Source: an uncultured Collinsella sp. (GTDB taxonomy: Bacteria; Actinomycetota; Coriobacteriia; Coriobacteriales; Coriobacteriaceae). Taken from it: a stretch of 11,815 nucleotides of DNA. Of the stretch, positions 1 through 5,286 are shown piece by piece. The stretch spans positions 1 through 11,815 of the forward strand of contig CABUGI010000059.1 of assembly GCA_902491055.1 (NCBI GenBank). The letters are read 5' to 3'. The notes below the pieces were generated by a model. It searched no databases. It was not told the origin of the DNA and worked only from the letters and a program-made list of their open reading frames with translations. The translations under genes were made by a program, and so were the position numbers. Numbering within the stretch: the stretch's first letter is position 1; each line of letters begins with the position of its first letter.

Positions 1-822
1 ATCATCATCACCCACGGCAACGGCCCGCAGGTCGGCATGATCCAGAACGCCTTCGCTGCTGCCCACGATGCCATCGGTACCCCCGAGATGCCGCTGCCCG
101 AGTGCGGCGCCATGTCCCAGGGCTACATTGGTTATCACCTGCAGCAGGGCATCGGCCGCGAGATGCACAAGCGCTATAAGCGTTGGCACGCCGCCACCGT
201 CGTCACCCAGATCGAGTGCGATCCGGATGATCCCGCGTTCAAGAACCCGACCAAGCCGATCGGCCCCTTCTACACCGAGGAGCAGGCCAAGGAGTTCATG
301 GCCGAGGATCCCTCCAAGGTCTTCGTCGAGGATTCTGGCCGCGGCTGGCGTCGCGTCGTTGCTTCCCCCGATCCCAAGAAGATCGTCGAGGCTGACTCCA
401 TCCTCAACCTGCTCGACAACGAGTTCATCGTCATCGCCTGCGGTGGCGGCGGCATCCCCGTCGTCCGCGACTACGAGAACAAGGGCTGCTACAAGGGCGT
501 TCCCGCCGTCATCGACAAGGACCTGGGCGGCGAGCTGCTGGCCGAGGACTGCGACGCCGACGTTCTGTTCCTGCTGACCGCCGTTGAGCATGTTGCCATC
601 AACTTTGGCAAGCCCAACCAGGAGGAGCTCGAGGACCTCACCGCCGACGAGGCCGAGCGCCTGGCCGACGAGGGCCAGTTCGGCAAGGGTTCCATGGAGC
701 CCAAGGTCCGCGCTGCCATCAAGTTCGCCCGTTCCCGCAAGGGCCGCACCTGCATCATCGGCGCTCTGGACAAGGCTGCCGAGACCATGGCCGGCCTCTC
801 CGGTACCCGCATTCACGAGTAG
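1..822 (+). CDS. arcC: Carbamate kinase (5' end outside window)
   Basis: Carbamate kinase interconverts carbamoyl phosphate + ADP and carbamate/ammonia + ATP. It is usually the last, ATP-yielding step of fermentative arginine, agmatine or allantoin/purine breakdown in the cytoplasm. The reading frame is open from base 1, giving 273 visible residues. Since the family is about 310 residues long, roughly 40 N-terminal residues are missing. Family marks seen are THGNGPQVG at visible residues 4-12, CGAMSQGYIGYHLQQ, the glycine-rich ACGGGGIPV, AVIDKDLGGELLA, LTAVEHVAINFG and the C-terminal GSMEPKVRAAIKF block, followed by IIGALDKAAE. All belong to the amino-acid kinase fold of carbamate kinases. 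Codon choice is strongly biased (AAG, GAG, TTC, GGC), suggesting high expression. Upstream partners such as arcA/arcB cannot be seen. An intrinsic terminator follows, so it is probably the last gene of its operon. Confidence 0.95.
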   Translation: MIITHGNGPQVGMIQNAFAAAHDAIGTPEMPLPECGAMSQGYIGYHLQQGIGREMHKRYKRWHAATVVTQIECDPDDPAFKNPTKPIGPFYTEEQAKEFMAEDPSKVFVEDSGRGWRRVVASPDPKKIVEADSILNLLDNEFIVIACGGGGIPVVRDYENKGCYKGVPAVIDKDLGGELLAEDCDADVLFLLTAVEHVAINFGKPNQEELEDLTADEAERLADEGQFGKGSMEPKVRAAIKFARSRKGRTCIIGALDKAAETMAGLSGTRIHE

Positions 823-844
823 TCTCTACTCTGTTGCCTCTCTC

Positions 845-868
845 GTGGGCGCCGGGCAAAGCGCCCAC
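845..868 (+). other. Hairpin in the arcC 3' untranslated region
   Basis: Perfect 8-bp inverted repeat, GTGGGCGC (845-852) and GCGCCCAC (861-868), with an 8-nt loop. It lies between the arcC stop and the intrinsic terminator. No T-run follows on either strand, so it is unlikely to terminate by itself. It may stabilise the 3' end of the transcript or may be chance in GC-rich DNA. Confidence 0.35.
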
Positions 869-887
869 AAACTAGCCTCTCTTCATG

Positions 888-920
888 AGCCCCGCAGTCC
901 GCTCCGGCTGCGGGGCTTTT
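888..920 (+). terminator. Intrinsic terminator of arcC
   Basis: Perfect 10-bp stem AGCCCCGCAG (888-897) / CTGCGGGGCT (908-917). The stem can continue inward through CCG/CGG (899-901 with 905-907). It is followed by TTTT at 917-920. It sits 65 bp after the arcC stop and before the convergent peptidase gene. There is no T-run on the other side, so it works for the + strand only. Confidence 0.85.
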
Positions 921-929
921 GCTATTCAC

Positions 930-960
930 CTAGTCATTGGGGACGTTCTTAAATGACTAG
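930..960. repeat. Perfect palindromic element with 9-bp arms (REP/MITE-like)
   Basis: CTAGTCATT (930-938) and AATGACTAG (952-960) are exact reverse complements separated by a 13-nt core that begins GGGGACGTTCTT. The right arm contains the TAG stop codon of the - strand peptidase gene (957-959). There is no T-run next to the arms, so it does not look like a terminator. The GGGGACGTTCTT core resembles, from memory, palindromic repeats associated with IS200/REP-type transposases. Only one copy is in this window, so the repeat status is inference. Confidence 0.5.
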
Positions 961-1958
961 TAGTAGGCCCACATGGCTTCGACTTCGTTGAGGACCTCTA
1001 CGACGCCCCAGCGGCGGGCGCTGCGGCTGGCCGAGTTGGGGTCGTAGACGCCAATCTGGTTGGCATCGTCGATGCCGTAGAGCACGATGTAGTGGCCTAC
1101 GTTGGTAAACGTACCGGGGCGCACTGCGGCGATGACGGGCGTACCCGAGCGAAGTGCTTGGGTAATAGATTCGCGATCGTTATAGAGCTGTGTTCCGTTG
1201 AGCCCCAGCTGCCACGCACCGCCTGTCATAAACGACCACTCGGTGGCACCAGTGGGGGCGTAGTTGCCGGCTTCGGCCATTGCGCATATATCGACCGGCG
1301 TCTTATCGGTGTGGCCGGTCTTAAAGATATAGACCATGGTGAGGCAAGTGGGACCGCAAGCGTTTTCGCGAATAGTGCCGCCGGCATAGGGCAGCTCCGA
1401 CCATGCGGGGTCAATTTGGTAGATGTGGGGCATGGCGCCGGCCTGCCATTGCGAGCGTGGGGTCGAGAACGCAAAGGAGTAACCGGGCGCGACGGGAGCT
1501 TTAAGCAGCTTGTCCTCGGCAGTGGGCTCAAGACCGGCTGATCCGTGGGAGATACAGGATCCCAAAAACACAAAGACGAGGCAGGCGGCGATGGAGCAAA
1601 GCGCAAGGCGTAGGCGGCGGGCCGGAAGCGCGTGGCTTGTGGTGTGCGACGCGGAGCGAGGGGCGGAATTGCCGCGATCGCGTTGAGGTCGCGAAAAGGA
1701 GCGCTTGACGTAGTAGTCGGTCTTACGGCGATCGTAGCGGCGTGGCTGCAATGTGTCGGTCTGACGTTGGCGCGTGCTCGTACTCACGCGGTCTGACTGC
1801 TGCACGGTACGGCTTTGTTGCCGCGAAGAAGCCCCGGGCTGCTCTTGGGGGCGCTGCGGGTTGTCGTTGTCGGAGGTGCTTCTGGGCGTTGGCGTGGTGC
1901 GGCCGGCAAGGCGCACGCTTTGTGGCCGTTGGTCGCCGTCATTGTATCCGTATGCCAT
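957..1958 (-). CDS. Membrane-anchored C39-like cysteine peptidase with long disordered N-terminal tail
   Basis: 333 residues from the ATG at 1958, which has AAGGTG six bases upstream. A GTG at 1967 would add three residues. Residues 1-115 are rich in Q, R, S, T and P with no predicted fold. A hydrophobic helix follows at about 116-137 (from LRLALCSIAACLVFVFLG), then a C-terminal domain of the peptidase C39-like type (Pfam Peptidase_C39_2). Candidate catalytic residues are Cys201 in ENACGPTCL, His289 in VGHYIVLYGI and Asp306 in GVYDPNS. Topology is probably tail inside and peptidase outside, because the region before the helix is strongly basic. The substrate is unknown; such domains cleave peptides or peptidoglycan-associated proteins. 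An LGSC sequence at the end of the helix recalls a lipobox, but it is too far from the N-terminus for a normal lipoprotein signal. The gene is convergent with arcC and divergent from the permease, so it is probably monocistronic. Confidence 0.85.
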   Translation of the reverse strand: MAYGYNDGDQRPQSVRLAGRTTPTPRSTSDNDNPQRPQEQPGASSRQQSRTVQQSDRVSTSTRQRQTDTLQPRRYDRRKTDYYVKRSFSRPQRDRGNSAPRSASHTTSHALPARRLRLALCSIAACLVFVFLGSCISHGSAGLEPTAEDKLLKAPVAPGYSFAFSTPRSQWQAGAMPHIYQIDPAWSELPYAGGTIRENACGPTCLTMVYIFKTGHTDKTPVDICAMAEAGNYAPTGATEWSFMTGGAWQLGLNGTQLYNDRESITQALRSGTPVIAAVRPGTFTNVGHYIVLYGIDDANQIGVYDPNSASRSARRWGVVEVLNEVEAMWAYY

Positions 1959-1990
1959 TCGAATCACCTTGCCTCATGTGTAACTTGTCT

Positions 1991-2027
1991 ATCCTACATA
2001 AAAAGATGCACGACACATGGGCATGTG
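1991..2027 (-). promoter_or_regulatory. Candidate promoter of the C39-like peptidase with palindrome over the -35 region
   Basis: On the - strand TAGGAT (1996-1991) can serve as -10 and would put the transcription start near 1984, about 26 bases before the ATG. A -35 about 17 bp upstream would fall at 2014-2019, inside the inverted repeat CACATG-GG-CATGTG (2014-2027). No good TTGACA match is present. The repeat is a possible operator. Both parts are weak by sequence alone. Confidence 0.3.
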
Positions 2028-2055
2028 CGCCAAAAGCCTGACAAATGGTATGAAC

Positions 2056-2088
2056 GTTGCCGCGCCGCGCGCCAAGCGTCACGGCAAC
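2056..2088. other. Perfect 7-bp stem in the divergent intergenic region
   Basis: GTTGCCG (2056-2062) pairs exactly with CGGCAAC (2082-2088) around a 19-nt GC-rich loop. It lies just downstream of TATGAA (2049-2054), a weak + strand -10-like sequence preceded by CTGACA (2038-2043) at an unusually short distance. It could be part of a long structured leader of the permease mRNA. No gene of convincing codon use is seen in 1968-2313. Confidence 0.3.
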
Positions 2089-2152
2089 AGGTCTTCAAAA
2101 GCAGGCAAGATGAAAACGTCCAAGACGAATGACGTCTCCCGCCGTTCGTCCC

Positions 2153-2209
2153 AAAAACGGCGCCGCTCGTTTTGCAGTTCTGCCTTCGGTCGAGCTGCGA
2201 GCGGCGCTG
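2153..2209 (-). terminator. Terminator-shaped hairpin on the - strand (no matching gene)
   Basis: GCGCCGCTCG (2160-2169) and CGAGCGGCGC (2198-2207) form a perfect 10-bp stem, extended by one wobble and one C-G pair to 2158/2209. Read on the - strand it is followed at once by TTTTT (2157-2153), the form of an intrinsic terminator. The 28-nt loop is long. No - strand gene ends here, so it may stop antisense transcription from the permease region before it reaches the peptidase gene, end an unseen small RNA, or act on the + strand as a leader hairpin. Confidence 0.5.
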
Positions 2210-2238
2210 CTGCGCCAAGGCCGTATCTTAAAGCCACG

Positions 2239-2269
2239 AAATAAAAGCGCGCGGCAAAACAGACCGCGC
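2239..2269 (-). terminator. Second - strand terminator-shaped hairpin (no matching gene)
   Basis: GCGCGG (2249-2254) pairs with CCGCGC (2264-2269) around a 9-nt loop. On the - strand the stem is followed by GC and then TTTTATTT (2246-2239). It stands 45 bp before the permease start and in tandem with the hairpin at 2153-2209. As with that one, no gene on the - strand is seen to end here. Confidence 0.45.
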
Positions 2270-2313
2270 AAGGGGTGACGTCAAGGGGCGTCAAAAAGGA
2301 AAGGAGGGGAACA

Positions 2314-3765
2314 ATGGCGGACAAGAACGCAGAGGTTGCAGTCGAGGATAACGGCGGCATGAAGAAAACGCTCTCGCTCTGGAACTTCTTCACCATCGGT
2401 TTCGGTGCCATCATCGGTACCGGTTGGGTTCTGCAGGTCGGCGACTGGATGGTCGTGGGCGGCGGTCCCGTTCCCGCTATGATCGCATTCCTCTTGGGTG
2501 CAATCTTCCTTGTGCCCGTCGGAGCTGTTTTCGGTGAGCTCACGGCTGCTATCCCCATCTCGGGCGGCATCGTCGAGTATGTCGATCGTAGCTTTGGCCG
2601 TACGCTGAGCTACATCACCGGATGGCTTTTGGCCCTGGGCAACGGCATCCTGTGCCCGTGGGAGGCCATCGCCATCTCGACCCTCGTGTCCGAGATGTTC
2701 GGCAGCCTGCCCGGTCTTGAGTGGCTGCGTGCCGTCAAGCTCTATACCATCCTGGGCGCCGACGTTTACCTGTTCCCGACGCTGATCGCGCTCGGCTTTG
2801 CAACCTACGTCATCTTCCTCAACTTCCGCGGTGCCAGCTCGGCCGCCAAGCTGCAGGCCTTCCTGACCAAGGCCCTGCTCTGCGGCATGCTGCTCGCCAT
2901 GGGCGTCTCGCTGTTCACCGGCTCGCCGGACAACGCCATGCCCGTGTTCTCCCAGGTCACCGGTGCTGGCGGCGGCAAGCCTGCTACCGAGGGCACCAGC
3001 CTGTTCGCAGGCATCGTTTCGGTCCTGGTTCTGACCCCGTTCTTCTACGCCGGTTTCGACACCATTCCTCAGCAGGCTGAGGAAGCGGCCGAGGGCCTCA
3101 ACTGGAACAAGTTCGGCAAGATCATCTCCCTGGCCCTGCTGGCCGCAGGCGGCTTCTACATGGTCTGCATCTACTCGTTCGGCACCATCCTCGACTGGCA
3201 TGAGTTCGTTAAGAGCCCGGTTCCCGCGCTTGCCTGCCTCAAGGGCATCAACATGCTCCTGTACCTGGCCATGCTCGTCATCGCCACGCTTGGACCCATG
3301 GGCCCGATGAACTCCTTCTACGGCGCCACGAGCCGCATCATGCTCGCCATGGGCCGAAAGGGCCAGCTGCCCGAGAAGTTCGCCGAGGTCAATCCCAAGT
3401 CCGGCGCTCCCAAGCTCGCCTGCGTCGTTCTGGGCGTCATCACCGTCGTCGGTCCGTTCCTGGGCAAGAACATGCTCATCCCTCTGACCAACGTGTCGGC
3501 TCTCGCCTTCATCTTCTCCTGCGGCATGGTCGCCCTCGCCTGCCTGCGCATGCGCTTCACCGAGCCCGACCTGCCTCGTCCCTACGAGGTGCCCGGCGGC
3601 AAGTTTGGCATCAGCCTCGCTATCGTTGCCTGCGGCACCATCATTGGCCTGCTCGTGATCCCGTTCTCTCCCGCCTCCCTCAACATGGTGGAGTGGAGCA
3701 TCGTGATCGGCTGGTTGGCTATTGGCCTGGCCCTCATGGCTTTCACCAATTCCCGCAAAAAGTAA
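2314..3765 (+). CDS. APC-superfamily amino-acid permease
   Basis: Secondary transporter of the amino acid-polyamine-organocation superfamily (AA_permease_2 type), importing or exchanging an amino acid or related amine across the cytoplasmic membrane. 483 residues from the ATG at 2314, which follows an AAGGAGGGGAACA ribosome site. The longer in-frame start at 2275 has no such site. About 12 hydrophobic segments are visible. The TM1 signature GAIIGTGW is at residues 31-38, the unwound substrate-binding turn typical of the family. TM6 carries FYAGFDTIPQ (244-253) followed by EEAAEG. The substrate cannot be read from sequence. It precedes the amidohydrolase in the same direction with a 131-bp gap and shares its biased codon use, which suggests joint function: uptake of a compound that the enzyme then hydrolyses. 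The start is preceded by a structured intergenic region. Confidence 0.9.
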   Translation: MADKNAEVAVEDNGGMKKTLSLWNFFTIGFGAIIGTGWVLQVGDWMVVGGGPVPAMIAFLLGAIFLVPVGAVFGELTAAIPISGGIVEYVDRSFGRTLSYITGWLLALGNGILCPWEAIAISTLVSEMFGSLPGLEWLRAVKLYTILGADVYLFPTLIALGFATYVIFLNFRGASSAAKLQAFLTKALLCGMLLAMGVSLFTGSPDNAMPVFSQVTGAGGGKPATEGTSLFAGIVSVLVLTPFFYAGFDTIPQQAEEAAEGLNWNKFGKIISLALLAAGGFYMVCIYSFGTILDWHEFVKSPVPALACLKGINMLLYLAMLVIATLGPMGPMNSFYGATSRIMLAMGRKGQLPEKFAEVNPKSGAPKLACVVLGVITVVGPFLGKNMLIPLTNVSALAFIFSCGMVALACLRMRFTEPDLPRPYEVPGGKFGISLAIVACGTIIGLLVIPFSPASLNMVEWSIVIGWLAIGLALMAFTNSRKK

Positions 3766-3788
3766 CGCCGAGCCGGGGCGGATCAGGT

Positions 3789-3866
3789 GCGCGGGACCCT
3801 CTCTTCCGCGCGCCGAACCCGGCGCCACTTGGGTAGCTTTGTGAGGCCTTAACCCAACACGGCCTC
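3789..3866 (+). other. Cluster of overlapping stems between permease and amidohydrolase
   Basis: Four perfect 6-bp stems are packed in this gap: GCGCGG/CCGCGC (3789-3794 with 3806-3811), GCGCCG/CGGCGC (3810-3815 with 3820-3825), TTGGGT/ACCCAA (3829-3834 with 3852-3857) and GAGGCC/GGCCTC (3843-3848 with 3861-3866). The first and second share bases, and so do the third and fourth, so each pair is mutually exclusive. None is followed by a clear T-run. They may be an attenuator-like or mRNA-stabilising element, or chance in GC-rich DNA. Confidence 0.35.
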
Positions 3867-3874
3867 GCCCACTA

Positions 3875-3886
3875 TATGGATCCATA
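3875..3886. repeat. 12-bp palindrome abutting the amidohydrolase ribosome site
   Basis: TATGGATCCATA is a perfect palindrome that ends at the first base of the AAGGAGG ribosome site (3886-3892) of the amidohydrolase. It could be a binding site or could mask the ribosome site in a weak hairpin. A 12-bp palindrome can also arise by chance. Confidence 0.25.
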
Positions 3887-3896
3887 AGGAGGAACC

Positions 3897-5174
3897 ATGT
3901 CCACTAAGTATGCAATCGTTGGCGGCAAGCTCATCGACGGTACCGGTGCCGAGCCGGTCGAGAACTCCCTCGTTCTCGTCGACGACAACGGCAAGATTGA
4001 GTACGCCGGTGCTATGCAGGACCTTCCCGAGGGCGTTGAGGTCATCGACGCCGCCGGCAAGACCGTCCTTCCCGGCCTGATCGATACTCACCTGCACTTC
4101 TCGGGCAACCTGACCGACGATGACACCGACTGGGTCATGCAGCCGCTCCTCGAGAAGCAGGCCGTCGCCGTCAAGCAGGCTTACGACTGCCTCACCCACG
4201 GCCTCACCACCGTCTGCGAGATCGGCCGCTTTGGTATCCAGATCCGTGACTGCATCGACAAGGGCGTCTTCAAGGGCCCGCGCGTTCTGGCCACCGGCCT
4301 TGGCTTCTGCCGCGTTGCCGGCCACGGCGACTCCCACCACTGCAGCCAGGAGCTCAACAAGGAATCGCACCCCTGGGGCGATCAGGTCGACGGTCCTTGG
4401 GATCTGCGCAAGGCCGTCCGTCGTCGCCTGCGCGAGAACCCCGATGCCATCAAGATCTGGGCTACCGGTGGCGGCATCTGGCGCTGGGACTCCGGCCGCG
4501 ACCAGCACTACTGCTCCGAGGAGATTCAGGCTGTGGTCGAAGAGGCCAAGATGGTCGGCATCCCCGTGTGGAGCCACTGCTACAACAACCACGCCGCTGC
4601 CTACGATTCCGTCCGCTTTGGCTGCGAGCAGCTGATCCACGGCTTCGATATCGATGAGCGCACCATGGACCTCATGGCCGAGCAGGGCACCTTCTTCACC
4701 CCGACGATCGCCTTCCTGCCCACCTGGTACGCCACCTATCCGCCCGTCTACGTCCCCGAGCTGCACGACAAGTACGAGGGCACCCTGGTCGAGAAGGAGC
4801 TGCAGCGCAACTACGACTGCCTGCGCGAGGCCAAGAAGCGCGGCGTCGTCATGACGATCGGCTCCGATTCCTTCTCCTTCGTCACCCCGTACGGCACCTG
4901 CTCCATCGAGGAGATGTACGAGTTCGTCGACAAGATCGGCTTCACCCCGGTCGAGACCATCACCTGTGCCACCCTCAACGGTGCCAAGATGTGCCACATC
5001 GAGGACGAGACCGGTTCCATCGAGGCCGGCAAGTGCGCCGACCTGCTGGTCGTCAACGGTGACGTCGCCGCCGACATCCACGTGCTCAACACCGACAACA
5101 TGGACGTCATCATGAAGGACGGCTGGATTGTCGAGGCCGGCACCTTCGGCGAGGCAAACAAGTACAGCGCCTAA
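3897..5174 (+). CDS. Metal-dependent amidohydrolase (imidazolonepropionase/prolidase-like)
   Basis: Cytoplasmic hydrolase of the amidohydrolase superfamily that cleaves an amide or peptide-like C-N bond. 425 residues, with start set by AAGGAGG four bases before the ATG. An N-terminal beta-sandwich part (YAIVGGKLIDGTG) leads to LPGLIDTHLHFSG with metal ligands His65 and His67. Lys186 in DAIKIWATGGG is the expected carboxylated bridging lysine. Further ligands are His227 (VWSHCYN), His248 (LIHGFDI) and Asp324 (IGSDSFSF). The C-terminal ETGSIEAGKCADLLVV closes the sandwich as in imidazolonepropionase, dihydroorotase-like and Xaa-Pro dipeptidase-like members. All catalytic positions are present, so it should be active. 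The substrate is not determined; the permease upstream suggests an imported amino-acid derivative or dipeptide. Codon use is highly biased, as in the permease and arcC. A terminator follows. Confidence 0.88.
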   Translation: MSTKYAIVGGKLIDGTGAEPVENSLVLVDDNGKIEYAGAMQDLPEGVEVIDAAGKTVLPGLIDTHLHFSGNLTDDDTDWVMQPLLEKQAVAVKQAYDCLTHGLTTVCEIGRFGIQIRDCIDKGVFKGPRVLATGLGFCRVAGHGDSHHCSQELNKESHPWGDQVDGPWDLRKAVRRRLRENPDAIKIWATGGGIWRWDSGRDQHYCSEEIQAVVEEAKMVGIPVWSHCYNNHAAAYDSVRFGCEQLIHGFDIDERTMDLMAEQGTFFTPTIAFLPTWYATYPPVYVPELHDKYEGTLVEKELQRNYDCLREAKKRGVVMTIGSDSFSFVTPYGTCSIEEMYEFVDKIGFTPVETITCATLNGAKMCHIEDETGSIEAGKCADLLVVNGDVAADIHVLNTDNMDVIMKDGWIVEAGTFGEANKYSA

Positions 5175-5177
5175 GCT

Positions 5178-5186
5178 ACCGTTCAT
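5178..5186 (+). promoter_or_regulatory. Candidate LytTR-type half-site
   Basis: ACCGTTCAT fits the LytTR-domain consensus remembered from the family, [TA][AC][CA]GTTN[AG][TG], at all nine positions. It lies about 35 bp upstream of the -10-like CATAAT that would serve the LytS/LytTR pair, a typical place for an activator or autoregulator. A second copy at the usual 21-22 bp spacing is not seen. A poorer match, ACAGTATTT, starts at 5206. Confidence 0.35.
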
Positions 5187-5193
5187 CGATGGC

Positions 5194-5230
5194 TTGATGT
5201 AAAACACAGTATTTGATTGCATAATGCAAT
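5194..5230 (+). promoter_or_regulatory. Candidate promoter of the kinase/regulator pair with inverted repeat over the -10
   Basis: CATAAT (5220-5225) with TG just upstream resembles an extended -10. TTGATG (5194-5199) is a possible but distant (20-bp) -35. The -10 is enclosed in ATTGCAT-A-ATGCAAT (5216-5230), a perfect 7-bp inverted repeat that would suit a repressor. If used, transcription would start near 5232, directly at the terminator-shaped hairpin that follows. Confidence 0.4.
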
Positions 5231-5232
5231 GG

Positions 5233-5259
5233 AGAGGGTCGCTTGCGGCCCTCTTTATT
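5233..5259 (+). terminator. Intrinsic terminator after the amidohydrolase
   Basis: AGAGGG-T-CG (5233-5241) pairs with CG-G-CCCTCT (5246-5254), nine pairs including one T-G wobble, with a CTTG tetraloop. TTTATT follows. It ends the permease/amidohydrolase unit 58 bp after the stop codon. It also lies between the candidate kinase promoter and the kinase start, so it could act as an attenuator for the kinase gene. Confidence 0.75.
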
Positions 5260-5286
5260 GCTATGGGGTGCGTCAGTAAGAAGGGG

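Noticed and set aside
1226..1606. Alternative-frame open frame inside the peptidase gene on the - strand
   Set aside because: Proline/serine-rich product without motifs. The overlapping frame carries the C39-like catalytic motifs and is clearly the real gene.
1994..2218. 74-residue open frame on the - strand between peptidase and permease
   Set aside because: It overlaps the terminator-shaped hairpin, has no ribosome site and has a composition typical of non-coding GC-rich sequence.
2017..2244. Possible small basic protein (75 residues) in the peptidase/permease intergenic region
   Set aside because: No convincing ribosome site, no family resemblance, codon use unlike the neighbours, and it runs through the structured stems. 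A shorter start at 2110 is no better.
2281..3885. 534-codon open frame on the - strand covering the permease
   Set aside because: It lies in exact codon register opposite the permease, so its stops would need TTA, CTA or TCA codons in the sense gene. The biased sense gene avoids these. Its composition (runs of G, E, D, H, Q) is that of an antisense shadow and it matches no family.
5224..5286. Longer N-terminus for the first LytS-type kinase
   Set aside because: It would place the start codon before the terminator hairpin and translate through it, with no ribosome site. The starts at 5287 or 5293 next to AAGGGG are better.
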